A model generated the notes under the pieces. The model searched no databases. It had not been told where the DNA came from and saw only the letters and a program-made list of their open reading frames with translations. The translations under genes and the position numbers were made by a program. A DNA stretch of 64,000 nucleotides from Chondrus crispus (lineage: Eukaryota; Rhodophyta; Florideophyceae; Gigartinales; Gigartinaceae): contig NW_005178764.1 of the NCBI RefSeq assembly GCF_000350225.1, positions 143,292 through 207,291 of the forward strand, given 5' to 3'. Below are positions 54,241 through 63,397 of the stretch, in pieces. Numbering within the stretch: the first letter of the stretch is position 1; each line of letters opens with the position of its first letter.

Positions 54241-54370
54241 TTTAATTTTTTCGAAATGTTTTAGCAGCTGAAAGTGCCCATGGTTCGGAACCATGGGCAC
54301 TCCCGTTTAATTTTTTCGAAATTTTTTCGCAGCTGAAAGTGCCCGTGGTTCCGAACCATGGGCAATCCCG
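54241..54370. repeat. two 65-bp tandem units with a long palindrome
   Basis: Two head-to-tail 65-bp copies (54241-54305 and 54306-54370), AT-rich then GC-rich. In the first, a 27-bp palindrome (54274-54300, arms GTGCCCATGGTTC) is perfect around one central base; in the second it has decayed by a few bases. Confidence 0.85.
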
Positions 54371-54439
54371 ACAGTCTGGTCGTCCGACCAAAAAAAAATT
54401 CTCAAAGCAGCCGCACCGCAGCGCGGAGTGCGCGCGCCG

Positions 54440-55240
54440 CGCCCTCGCCATCGGTGGCGAGGGCCGGCAAGGATAAGGATCGTCGTCGCGCTCGCGCGGA
54501 TGGCGAGAGAAACACGAGGTCTAGGAGGAAACTCCGCGCTCGTTGCTCTCGCCCCGATGGCGAGAGTCGCGCAAAGGATAAGAGAAATATCCGCGCATTC
54601 TCCCCCAATGGCGAGGGACGCGCTGAAGGGGACGAACGTCGCGCGCTTTCTGCCCTCTCCACGATGACGAGGAGGCGCGCTGAAGGAGACGAACGTGGCG
54701 CGCTTTCGGCTCTCGCCCCGATGGGGAGGGGGCGCGCTGAAGGAGACGAACGCCGCGCGCTTCGGCCCTCGCCCCCGTAGGCGAGGCGCACGCGAAGGAT
54801 AAGAGAAATGTCCGCGCCCTCGCTGGAATGGCGAGGGACGCGAAGAGAGAGACCCGTGTTGCGCGTCTGCGCCCTATCCAACGAAGACGAGGGTCGTGCA
54901 TGAGGAAACACGGACGCGGCGCGTGCTTGCCCTCGCTACCGAAGGCGGGGGGCGCCCAGAACAAAACGTGCGTCGGACATCCGCGCCCTCGCCACCGAAA
55001 GCGAGGGACGCGATAAGGATAAGTGAAACGTCCACGCCCTCGCCCCGGATGGCGAGGAACGCGTAGAAGGAGACGCGTGTTGCGCGTCCGCGCCCTCGCC
55101 ACCGAAGGCGAGGGGCGCGCATAAAGAAAGACGGGCGCCGCGCTTGCGTGCCCTCGCTCCCAAAGGCGAGGGGCGCACAGAACAGAACGTGCGTCGCGCG
55201 CGTCCGTGCCCTCGCCTCCGAAGGCAAGGGTCGGGCGAAG
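54440..55240. repeat. array of about 14 GC-rich hairpins in the 3' UTR of gypsy C
   Basis: Units with the consensus GCCCTCGCC-N4-GGCGAGGGC followed by a CGCG-type tail, on average about 55 bp apart. The first (54439-54465) has a perfect 10-bp stem around TCGG; most others have stems of 7-9 bp with compensated or wobble changes. The spacers share short A/G-rich words. The array lies between the pol stop and the polypurine tract. Frames through it on both strands are repeat translations. Confidence 0.85.
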
Positions 55241-55861
55241 GATAAGAGAGACGATCCCGCCAGTCCGCTCCCTGCAGAAGCACACCCCTGCACGGTGATG
55301 AAAGGCGTGCCACGAAGCGCGGTGAAGGTGAGAGGACCTGACGCCCCCACAGCGTGCGATGGCGAGGAGGAAAGCGGCCTGGAAGATCATAATACCCTCC
55401 ACCGCCGCCGCGCTACATTCGAGAGCGCATGCGGTGGCCCCGTGATAAGGATCAAAAGGAACGACCTCGGGAGGCGCGCTGACCGCCCACGAATAGGCAC
55501 TGCGCGCCGCCTCTCTCGCCACCGCGCAAGAGCAACACGGTCGAGGGCCCGGTTCGTGGGGTAGACGTGTGGGACGGGAGGGACGTGAGCGCAAGGGCGC
55601 AGCGGAAAGGGACGCGAACAGGAGTCGTGAAAAGAAAGGACCGGGAAGGCAGGGCGAGCAATACGCTGACGCAAGGGCGAAAGGCCGTGAAAGTTGAAGT
55701 GCTGCAGAGAGAGCTACGACCGCAGCTCACTGAAAACGGAAAGCAGAAAGCACCGAGCACGGACGGACAGGGGATCACGAGGGCGGTAAGGATGACTGTC
55801 GCTCGGCTGCGAGGAGGTCACAGACAGTTCTACAAACACCTGTGGACGCGGACGTCCACAC
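55241..55861 (+). other. rest of the 3' UTR of gypsy C
   Basis: No gene. It ends in a copy of the pol-stop hairpin (55842-55859) followed by CTTGAGAGGGG, so that the 1.7 kb between 54124 and 55860 is bounded by direct repeats of about 30 bp. Confidence 0.6.
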
Positions 55862-55876
55862 TTGAGAGGGGGGCCA
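55862..55876 (+). promoter_or_regulatory. polypurine tract of gypsy C
   Basis: TTGAGAGGGGGGCCA ends at the first base of the 3' LTR. Confidence 0.75.
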
Positions 55877-56487
55877 TGTAGCATATCCCTCTCCCGGAAT
55901 TAGATTTAGATTAGATTTGTAACTGTAGAGCCGGAGCTCTACAGTACCTCAGTGCGCGCGCACACGTGTACCCCACGTGTACGGGCGCGCGCGCACACAC
56001 GTGTACGACATGTGTGCTGCCAGCCCCGACGGCTGACAGCACTACAGTGCAGGCCGACCTGCACTACTGTAATGTTATAATAGGTGACTCTGTACATTAA
56101 ATATGAGCGGACCGCCGGCGGTGGAGGACGACAAGCACGGACTTGTCAAGGATCCTCCACCTTGGTCCGCCCGCTTACTTTTAGGTACTTTCGTCCGTTT
56201 TACCGAGGAGTCGCACCGCGCGCGGGTTGAGGACGCGCGTAGCACGCCCATGAGCCGGCTCCGCCTCCGCCCGTCGGTACTGGATCGTCACCCAGTACCG
56301 CTCCGGGGCGTCGAGGCGTAGAACCGCTCGCGCGTGCGCGCGTCCTCCCCGATCCCGCTCTACCACCGCTACCTCGAGCCCCTGCTCGGTACCGTGGGTG
56401 GGCCGTGCTTCTGTCTTCCCGCCGATCGGGGTCTTTCTGAACTGTCAGTACTCACCCCCCGTCGTCGTTGGGGGTGATTATACTACA
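55877..56487 (+). repeat. 3' LTR of gypsy C
   Basis: 611 bp, about 96% identical to 35642-36252 by eye. GATAC duplication follows. Confidence 0.93.
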
Positions 56488-57145
56488 GATACAGCATCTC
56501 ATCTGACGTCTGCGGCCCCATCAACCCTAACTCCAACCAAGGAAACAAGTACTTCATGACAGTTGTTGACACAGCAACACGCTATGCGTTTCTAATATTT
56601 CTTTCATCCAGAACACAAGTACCCAGCGCCCTAACCAATGCCATAGAACTACTTTCAAGGCACTGATCACAATACCCGCAAACCATAATCACGGACAACG
56701 CAAAAGAGTACACATCCAAATATGTACAAGACTTCCTCGCCAATCGCGGCATACGATTCCGCCCAACAACGCCTTACATACCACAAGAAAACCCTATCGC
56801 CGAGCGTATCAACCGTAGTGTCATGAACTCTGCAAGAGCGGCCCTGTCCCACAGCAAACTTCTCATGACATACTGGGAAGACGCCATAAGGGATGCCACT
56901 TTAAGTACAATCTCAGCTACCACCATGCTGGCCACAACATTCCCCACACACTATAGCACGGTTCGCCACCTCTCATTGACAACATATTCATCTTCGGCCA
57001 AATGGGTACGATCCCCATACTAAAAACACCGAAGACAAAGCTGCAACCAAGAGCACAAACAGCCCGTTACATGTACGGCATAGATCAGCATCATATCAAA
57101 GTCTTCAAGACATGCACGCAAAAACAACAAACAGTCCGAATATCC
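56488..57145 (+). pseudogene. integrase of the copia element
   Basis: Resumes the copia frame after gypsy C. The core has the catalytic residues FMTVVDTATRY (Asp), IITDNAKEYTS (Asp) and PQENPIAERINR (Glu), the D-D-35-E set of copia integrases. A TGA at 56664-56666 and later shifts break it. A downstream segment, LQPRAQTARYMYGID, is the usual stretch between integrase and RT. Confidence 0.85.
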
Positions 57146-57269
57146 AACTTCGCGCTATAGCACTGCAACACGGATCCCTCCACGACGACAGCAGCAGTTT
57201 TTGCAACACGAGCACAAAAAAACACCATACCCACAACCATAGCAACTACAACACCCCCACCCCGCAATC

Positions 57270-58798
57270 TCAAACAAGCGTGCAAGTACCCTGACGCCGA
57301 CCTCTGGGCGCAAGCCCATGACGCCGAACTGAACCAATTAGACAAGCGCAAAGCAATTCTCTGGACACCACAGCAACCCTTTCCGGACTGCAGTGAGATC
57401 ATCCCGATGACGATGACATACCGATACAGAACAAGCACGCATACACCCCACCAAATCGAATGGAAAGCGCGGTGCTCCGTCCGCGGGGACAAAATGCAAC
57501 CCCACACGCACTACGACCTGAACCAAGTCTCAACCATCATGGCCGAAAAAGCGAGCATACGCACTTTATTTGCCCTTGCCGCAGCCAACAACCTACACCT
57601 GGAACACTTAGACATCACAGCGACATATTTGCATGAATCATACACACATAAGACCCCAGTCTACGTGTGGCAACCGGCACGCTTCGATGGCACATACAAG
57701 CACCCCACCGTAGCCGGACAACTCAAAGGCAACGTATACGGCACCCCTCCCGCTGCACACATTTACGCCACCAGACTACACGACCACCTAAATAAACATG
57801 GATACGTACAAGCCAAATCAGACCCATCCGTCTTCAGCAAGAGAACCACAGACAAGTTCTTCATGGTCGCCATCAGCATGGACGACTTCTTAGCAGCGGC
57901 CCCACACAAGGCACTCAATGACGACTTCCATGCTGTCCTCGCAGCCAAATACCAAGTCAAAAGAATAGGAAAACCGACATCCTACCTAAATTGGCACATA
58001 AAGTACACAGAAAGAGGAATGCACATATCCCAACCACGACATATCCAACAGGTAGCGAAATACCTGAACCTGGACAAAGCATCACCCCAGCCGACACCAA
58101 CAATAGAGGGCACAAGCATAGACCCGCCAACAGATCTCGAAGAACAAGATCAAACCATCACGCCACACTTTCGAGCCGCACTTGGCGAAATACGGTATAC
58201 TGCGGACTGCACCCGCCCGGAAATAGCCTTTGCCGCCGCCGCACTGGCACATGCCACGCAAAAACCCACCGCGCCACACTGGAAGCTCATAAAACGAGTC
58301 GTCAGATACCTGCTCGCCACTCCCAATCACGGCCTACTGTACCGCAAAAGCTCACAGGACACGCAGCTCACAACATTCTCCGACGCTGACTTCGCCAATG
58401 ACGCGACCTCTCGCAAATCGTTTTCGGGAAACATCTACATGCTGAACGGCGCCAGCATTCACTGGCGTGCTAAACAACAGCCGATCGTGGCGCAGTCCAC
58501 ATGCGAAGCCGAATACGTATCTGCGGCCGAAACAGCAAAAGGCACAACCTGGATCCGCAACATGCTCACTGAACGAGGCCTTCACCAGCAAGCTCCAACT
58601 CAGCTGCAAGTCGACAAGACATCAGCTGTGCAAATAGCGCAACAATCCGCCCCGACCAAAAAGCGCAAATGCATAGACATCACGTATCATCTAATTCAAG
58701 ACGTCATCCACAACAAAGTCATCAAAGTGAACCACATACCCAGCAACCAAATGCCAGCAGACGGCAGTAACCAAGCCACTCAAACGCACACTGTTTGA
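57270..58798 (+). pseudogene. reverse transcriptase and RNase H of the copia element
   Basis: The clear frame is 57407-58798 (463 codons), but RT homology starts upstream near 57270 (ADLWAQAHDAELNQLDKRK) in another frame. RT motifs are LEHLDITATYLH and the catalytic AISMDDFLAA. The active-site motif is SMDD, where copia usually has YVDD. RNase H has TTFSDADFANDATSRKSFSG and QSTCEAEYVSAAE, the expected Asp, Glu and Asp. The C-terminus (VKVNHIPSNQMPAD) is the standard end of a copia polyprotein. This segment is the best preserved of the element. Confidence 0.9.
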
Positions 58799-58979
58799 GA
58801 AGCACAGACAACACCTCGGCGTCATACCAGCGCCCAAACAAGTAGCGTTCCACCTCACACTCACAGTCCTTGGCCCGCAACCCGCGAGTCAGGGGGACTG
58901 CGATGGCACCCAAAAAGACACACCTCGACTCGCGTGTCACGGAGCCAGGATAGCTCACCTCCAAGTAGAACAGCAGCAC

Positions 58980-59100
58980 GGTGATGGCACCCAAAAGCCA
59001 CGCCAAATAGCGTAACTTTTAGCGTCAGAATTGGATAAAAGCGCGCCGTCCCTCGCCGGCATTCGCGGCGAGGGTAAGGAACGAGAGTTTTGTCATCACA
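58980..59100 (+). repeat. 3' LTR of the copia element
   Basis: 121 bp, about 92% identical to the 5' LTR. Its internal hairpin is intact. A partial LTR start (GCGATGGCACCCAAAAAG) lies 80 bp upstream at about 58899, right after a GAGTCAGGGGGAC purine tract, so this end holds a partial LTR duplication. Confidence 0.85.
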
Positions 59101-59837
59101 CGCAATTATGAACACCAACCAAGTAAATTTAAGGTAAAGGGGGGGTGCTGGAGACGTCGAACAAAAACCTCAATATTAAAAGGAAAAAGTACTTGTAATT
59201 GTCAAGCAATCACCATTTTTTATGTTTTGCGACGGGGACACTCTCAGCCTGTCGTCTACTGGGACTTGGCGAAAACAACCACGGACACAGAAGAGGAGTG
59301 AGATTGAAGCGCGCGGACACTTTTGCACCTCAACCGAGCACTAAGATCGGACATCCAAGCAAATAAATAAAAAATAGAAAAGTCCGCCTACTTTGTATTT
59401 TTGGGTTGTTGCACACTTATACGTAGAAAGCCGTAAGCAATCGATTGAGATATTTTTTCTTTAATTTCAACCACGTCGTTCTGATATACGGCGCACTATC
59501 TGGCGCCGTTACGCGCGGCGGTGCTCCTTGGCCCGTGTCGGAGATATTTTTCAAAATATTTTGCATGTCCGATTTTTTTGTCACTGTCCGACAACACCAG
59601 CAACCCCCCTTTACGAACAAATTGATCTCAATACCGGTCATCCAGAATACAGTACGGGGACGCGCAATAGTGCCGCTTCTATTACAGGAGGGACGCGCAA
59701 TAGTGCCGCATCCATTACAACGGGCGACGCGCAATAGTGCCGCTTTCATTATTGCCACCCTTGTATTAGTGCCGCAAAAATCGGCAGACACAGGTTCTGC
59801 CACGTGTCGTTCGCTACGTCGTCATCGCCCACTCCTC
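59101..59837. other. intergenic sequence with 33-bp tandem repeats
   Basis: No gene to about 59640. Then three head-to-tail copies of a 33-34-bp unit centred on CGCGCAATAGTGCCGC (59657-59776), followed by a partial fourth. Confidence 0.6.
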
Positions 59838-60551
59838 ATGCGCCTCAGCTCAATTGGTGATGGCACCTCACTCTTTCCAGCACACTGGATTCCTGAAATG
59901 ATCGCCAAAGCGAAGCGTACGCGCCTTACGATTGCACAGAAAATCGAGGTTGGGCATCTGCTGCAGGTCAAGAATGCGAATACCACAGTTCTGCGTCAGT
60001 TCAAAATTTCGGAGAGAACCATCCGAAACATCAAACTCTCTCTTCCTTCACTCCAACAAATTGTGGCCAACACCGCTACAACGCTCGGAACAAAAACTTT
60101 GCACCCTGCGCATTACCCTGCCCCACTCTTGAAGCTCACTTGATTGAGCCTGGTGCCAGAAGACGGCCTTGCAGAAACTGCAGAATTCTGCAGGAAAGAT
60201 GTGGAGGAATGGATTGAGATTGAGACTAATGAGCTTGTGGCAGAAGCTTCTATTAGTGATGCTTGCGATTCAATACATTATGGTGGAGAGCTACAGAATC
60301 AGTCTGCCAGTGATACTATGATGGATGATTGTGTGCCAGAAGACGAGTGTGAAATTACGGAGAGGCGGGCCGTACCGAGTGCTGTAGTGCTAGCAAGGTT
60401 GTTTGGGTCTTTGGAGAGTCTGGGTGTGGAGTGCGATGTGAGAAATGCCTTATCACACTTCAGGTCCGCAAAACGAGCTTTTCTAGAAGCTAGGCATGAA
60501 CCCAGAGACTTCCCCTCCATCTCTCCAGCTTCCTCTCGTCCAGTGTCATGA
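59838..60551 (+). pseudogene. pogo/Tigger-type (CENP-B-like) transposase remnant lacking the catalytic core
   Basis: The frame, which could start at ATG 59838 or 59898, has a helix-turn-helix pattern of CENP-B/pogo N-termini: KRTRLTIAQKIEVGHLLQ then VLRQFKISERTIRNIK. It meets TGA at 60141-60143 and continues in the same frame with a Glu/Asp-rich segment (DVEEWIEIETNEL) resembling the end of such transposases, ending at 60551. The DDE domain of about 200 residues normally in between is missing, so this is an internally deleted remnant. The family call rests on pattern only, and domestication is conceivable, but the stop argues against it. Confidence 0.5.
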
Positions 60552-62109
60552 GAACCCTTGAAGCTCTCTGCTATTGGCTTTGACTATTCGCTACTCGCCT
60601 GCTTTAGTCATTTTTCAAGTACTCACCAGACCGCATCGGCAAAGGAACATGCTTCGAATCGAATATTCAAATAACAGTTTTTGCGAGATCGCGGTCAATT
60701 GTAAAACAAAGGGTCTCTGTAAAAGCTATTGGAAAGACGGAGGAGCAAAGAAGGAGGCTTGTGGTCAACGTAGGGCGGGGATGAAGAGAAAACGCACAGA
60801 TCAAAAAAGATAAATGCACACGAAACTTGAAGGTATACTAAGAACGCAAAAGCAACCCTTTTCCCCAACGCTTCAAACTGCCTCATCTTTCTTTTCTTGT
60901 TCATCCTTGTCATAGACTGTTAAGTTGTATATGTGATTAAGCCACAACACGAGACATATCTACATCATGGAAAAGAAAATCTTGTAAGAGGTAAGCGTGG
61001 ATCTTCATAACTCAGTTGCAGTCGTTTAGAAGCTGGAGTTGCATTTCGCTGCAAGGGAGATACACAGAATGCGAGAACAATTTTGTGACATGACGACAGC
61101 AAACTCAGGATATGTTCTGCTTCTGTAAATTAATTACCTTAGACAATCCCTGCAAACGCAGGTATTACACATTCTCTCTACATGAACTGCAGTGTGTTCC
61201 ACTGTACTACAACGAAAACAGAGTCCATCTCCATTTTTGCAGTCCATAACTATGCAGACGTATCACTGTAGTGTACTGTGCCCTGGGTAGTGCACTGCCT
61301 GCGAGACGCCCAGGGCATGTTGGGAATCGAACGTGGATATTTATATATCCTTTGGGATTGGGGGCCGTTGTTTCCGTGAGGGATTTCTATCCCTCTATCC
61401 CTCACTGTTCTGTACCTTTCACACATAGGATATCTACCTACGTTGTCGGAGGGCCTACAGCAGGACTTTCCAAATTTGGTGACAAGGCTTCCTCCCGAAA
61501 CAGGATGCATAGACAGAAGGGTTAAACTTTTTCGATGCCTGGATGGTCTCATGCAATGTTAAGGGGGGAGAGTATTAGAGATTTCAACAGTGATACAGCC
61601 GTTTTAATGGGTAAATTCAGGGGGTATGCCACAGGATGTGTTTGTCACACACTACTGTACATTCCCAAACACGGTTCAAATTGATACTTGTCACTTGTCT
61701 ATTTGTTCATGCAGGGCATCTGGCACCAATGAAATCACAACGGGCTTAAAGTGCGAGCTCAACACGGCGGTTGGCCCAGATATCTCGGTCAGCGGGGGGT
61801 CCGTGGAGCACATCCAGTGAGCAGATGACAATTGTGCCGTGATTGTTTCCATTACACTGGCGCATCTCATCCGATGCTTACCACAGTGGTCTTAACAGAC
61901 TGCTGAAATCAGCAGTGCTGATTACTGTCTTCTAGCATTGGGACGCAGTGTTTACCCCTCCCACCTATGAACCACAGTATCCGACTAAAATTTATATCGT
62001 CAGCGCACCAGCCATACCTCCACTTCCGACCCTTCACCTCACAGCCGCCTTGCTTCTCTCCAAAACCTGACAACAACGCGCAAAGTACCCATACTCACAT
62101 TCCCGCTTC
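60552..62109. other. intergenic region, no recognisable gene
   Basis: Several AT-rich stretches, a hairpin at about 61280-61319 (TGCCCTGGG with CCCAGGGCA), and no protein-like frame. A T-arm-like GTTCGATTCCC is present on the minus strand near 61320 without a matching tRNA. Promoter elements of the sulfotransferase gene presumably lie at the right end. Confidence 0.5.
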
Positions 62110-63168
62110 ATGAAGGCCCGGTCCGCTGGTCGACCCCCGAAGAGTCCCACGTCCTTGCAACCAATACTACCCACCACTCGTCTACCCCGCTCCGCAGCAT
62201 CGGTAAAGCCCTTGTCCCTTCAACGGCTCCGCGTTCTATACGCAGACTTAAAGGCCCGCGATGCCAAATCCAAGTACCCCTGGCGTACCCTCATCCTCGT
62301 TTTTCTTTCCTTTGTTCTGCTTTCCGTCGTCCAGTTTGTTTGCACCACAACCATGGGTGCCATGTCAATCAAAGTCAACCTCCCGACCTATTCTATCTAC
62401 CACAAGTACAACCAGATCTTCTATGAAGATTCAGATTTCGCCTACATACCCGAATCCAAGATCTTCATGACCACCACGTCCAAAGTAGGCTCCACGACCT
62501 TGTGGACCTGGCTGCACAAGGGCCTATCTGGCAAGTCTAGCGATAAAGAATGCAAAGGCTCCCAAGTTACAAACTTTCAGGCTCCTTGTTGGCAGGGAAA
62601 AGTCCTTCATCCACACAACATGACCGACTTAGAGCGATGGAAAATCTTGAATGACCCTGAAGTCCTGCGCATCGCCATAACCCGCAACCCATTTGAAAGG
62701 ATTCTTTCGGCATGGAAGTCCAAAGCCGCATGCGAAAGCGATGACTTTGGTACAGATGTCAGAGAAAGAGACCGTCTCATTCCCGGTATGCTTCGCCAGG
62801 CCCAAATGAGGAAAGGTGCATCCTGTCTCAGTATAACCAGCTTCGCTGAAGTATTGGACAAGCTTCGAAGAATGTCTGAACGGGATGACTTCGACATGAC
62901 ACTTTTGGACAAGCACTTTCGACCCCAAGAATTTCATTTTGATATCATCAACTATCAATACATCCTGGATGTCAGTATGTTGGACAATGTGACCGCCTTG
63001 CAACCAATTGTTAGGCGCATGCCATTTCCAGAGTTACTCACTGAAGGACCTACCAAGTTAAGCTCGTCACGACCGGCGTATCAGACTCTTTCTGAACCCA
63101 CAGCTGCCCTTCTATACAAATTCGCCATTCTCACTGAGGGACTGCCGCAAGAAATAAGAATACCATGA
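62110..63168 (+). CDS. Golgi carbohydrate sulfotransferase (Sulfotransfer_2 family)
   Basis: 352 residues from ATG 62110, single exon. A basic cytoplasmic tail (1-58) precedes one membrane segment (about 59-78), typical of type II Golgi enzymes. The lumenal domain has the PAPS 5'-phosphosulfate loop TTTSKVGSTTLW (about 121-132), the 3'-phosphate motif RIAITRNPFERILSAW (187-202) and later DKHFRPQ, a conserved patch of this family. The enzyme moves sulfate from PAPS to a sugar hydroxyl in a glycan. In a red alga the obvious acceptors are carrageenan- or agar-type galactans, but the acceptor is not readable from sequence. No frame breaks. The stop is 229 bp from the converging acetyltransferase gene. 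Confidence 0.85.
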   Translation: MKARSAGRPPKSPTSLQPILPTTRLPRSAASVKPLSLQRLRVLYADLKARDAKSKYPWRTLILVFLSFVLLSVVQFVCTTTMGAMSIKVNLPTYSIYHKYNQIFYEDSDFAYIPESKIFMTTTSKVGSTTLWTWLHKGLSGKSSDKECKGSQVTNFQAPCWQGKVLHPHNMTDLERWKILNDPEVLRIAITRNPFERILSAWKSKAACESDDFGTDVRERDRLIPGMLRQAQMRKGASCLSITSFAEVLDKLRRMSERDDFDMTLLDKHFRPQEFHFDIINYQYILDVSMLDNVTALQPIVRRMPFPELLTEGPTKLSSSRPAYQTLSEPTAALLYKFAILTEGLPQEIRIP

Positions 63169-63397
63169 GTCATTAGGTTGATGTACAAAGGCTCGCACAA
63201 GAATGCCCATAGATAACCAAATCACTCACACAGTTCTCATTGCAAACATCTGTGGGGCCATGACAGCAGTTGGAAGACATCATTATCTCCCAACTTCCAC
63301 ACTTGGTCCCTTCAGACAAAAGGCAATTGGCACCAAGACGTGCTCAGGAGGACAATTTTATGCACCTGTTGGCCATTGGCGTCCTTGAACTCGTATA

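Larger units (their letters stand above)
35642..56487 (+). mobile_element. Ty3/gypsy chromovirus C, containing D and E
   Basis: 611-bp LTRs (35642-36252 and 55877-56487) are flanked by GATAC duplications (35637-35641 and 56488-56492), and removing C rejoins the copia integrase in frame. LTRs differ by about 4% by eye. Gag, protease and RT are broken by stops and indels; the RT is also split by solo LTR D and by element E. A TTGAGAGGGGGGCCA tract abuts the 3' LTR. Without D and E the element is about 10.3 kb. Confidence 0.93.
33381..59100 (+). mobile_element. Ty1/copia retrotransposon, split by gypsy C
   Basis: Short 121-bp LTRs (33381-33501 and 58980-59100) with TGTGATG/CATCACA inverted ends are flanked by identical CGCAA duplications (33376-33380 and 59101-59105). 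Domain order is gag, protease, GAG-pre-integrase, [gypsy C], integrase, RT, RNase H, the integrase-before-RT order that defines copia. By eye the LTRs differ at about 10 of 121 positions, so this is the oldest intact insertion in the window. Codon use is AC-rich, unlike the GC-rich gypsies. Frameshifts and stops make it inactive. Confidence 0.92.

Noticed and set aside
54440..55240. Hairpin units with spacers as a CRISPR array
   Set aside because: Stems vary from unit to unit, spacers resemble each other, and no cas-like gene is present; a structured minisatellite fits better.
54521..55594. 357-codon minus-strand frame through the hairpin array
   Set aside because: Its repeats mirror the DNA units, other frames across the array are also open, and it resembles no protein.
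61300..61345. tRNA gene on the minus strand
   Set aside because: GTTCGATTCCCA resembles a T-arm, but the matching T-stem strand, an anticodon arm and an acceptor stem cannot be built around it.
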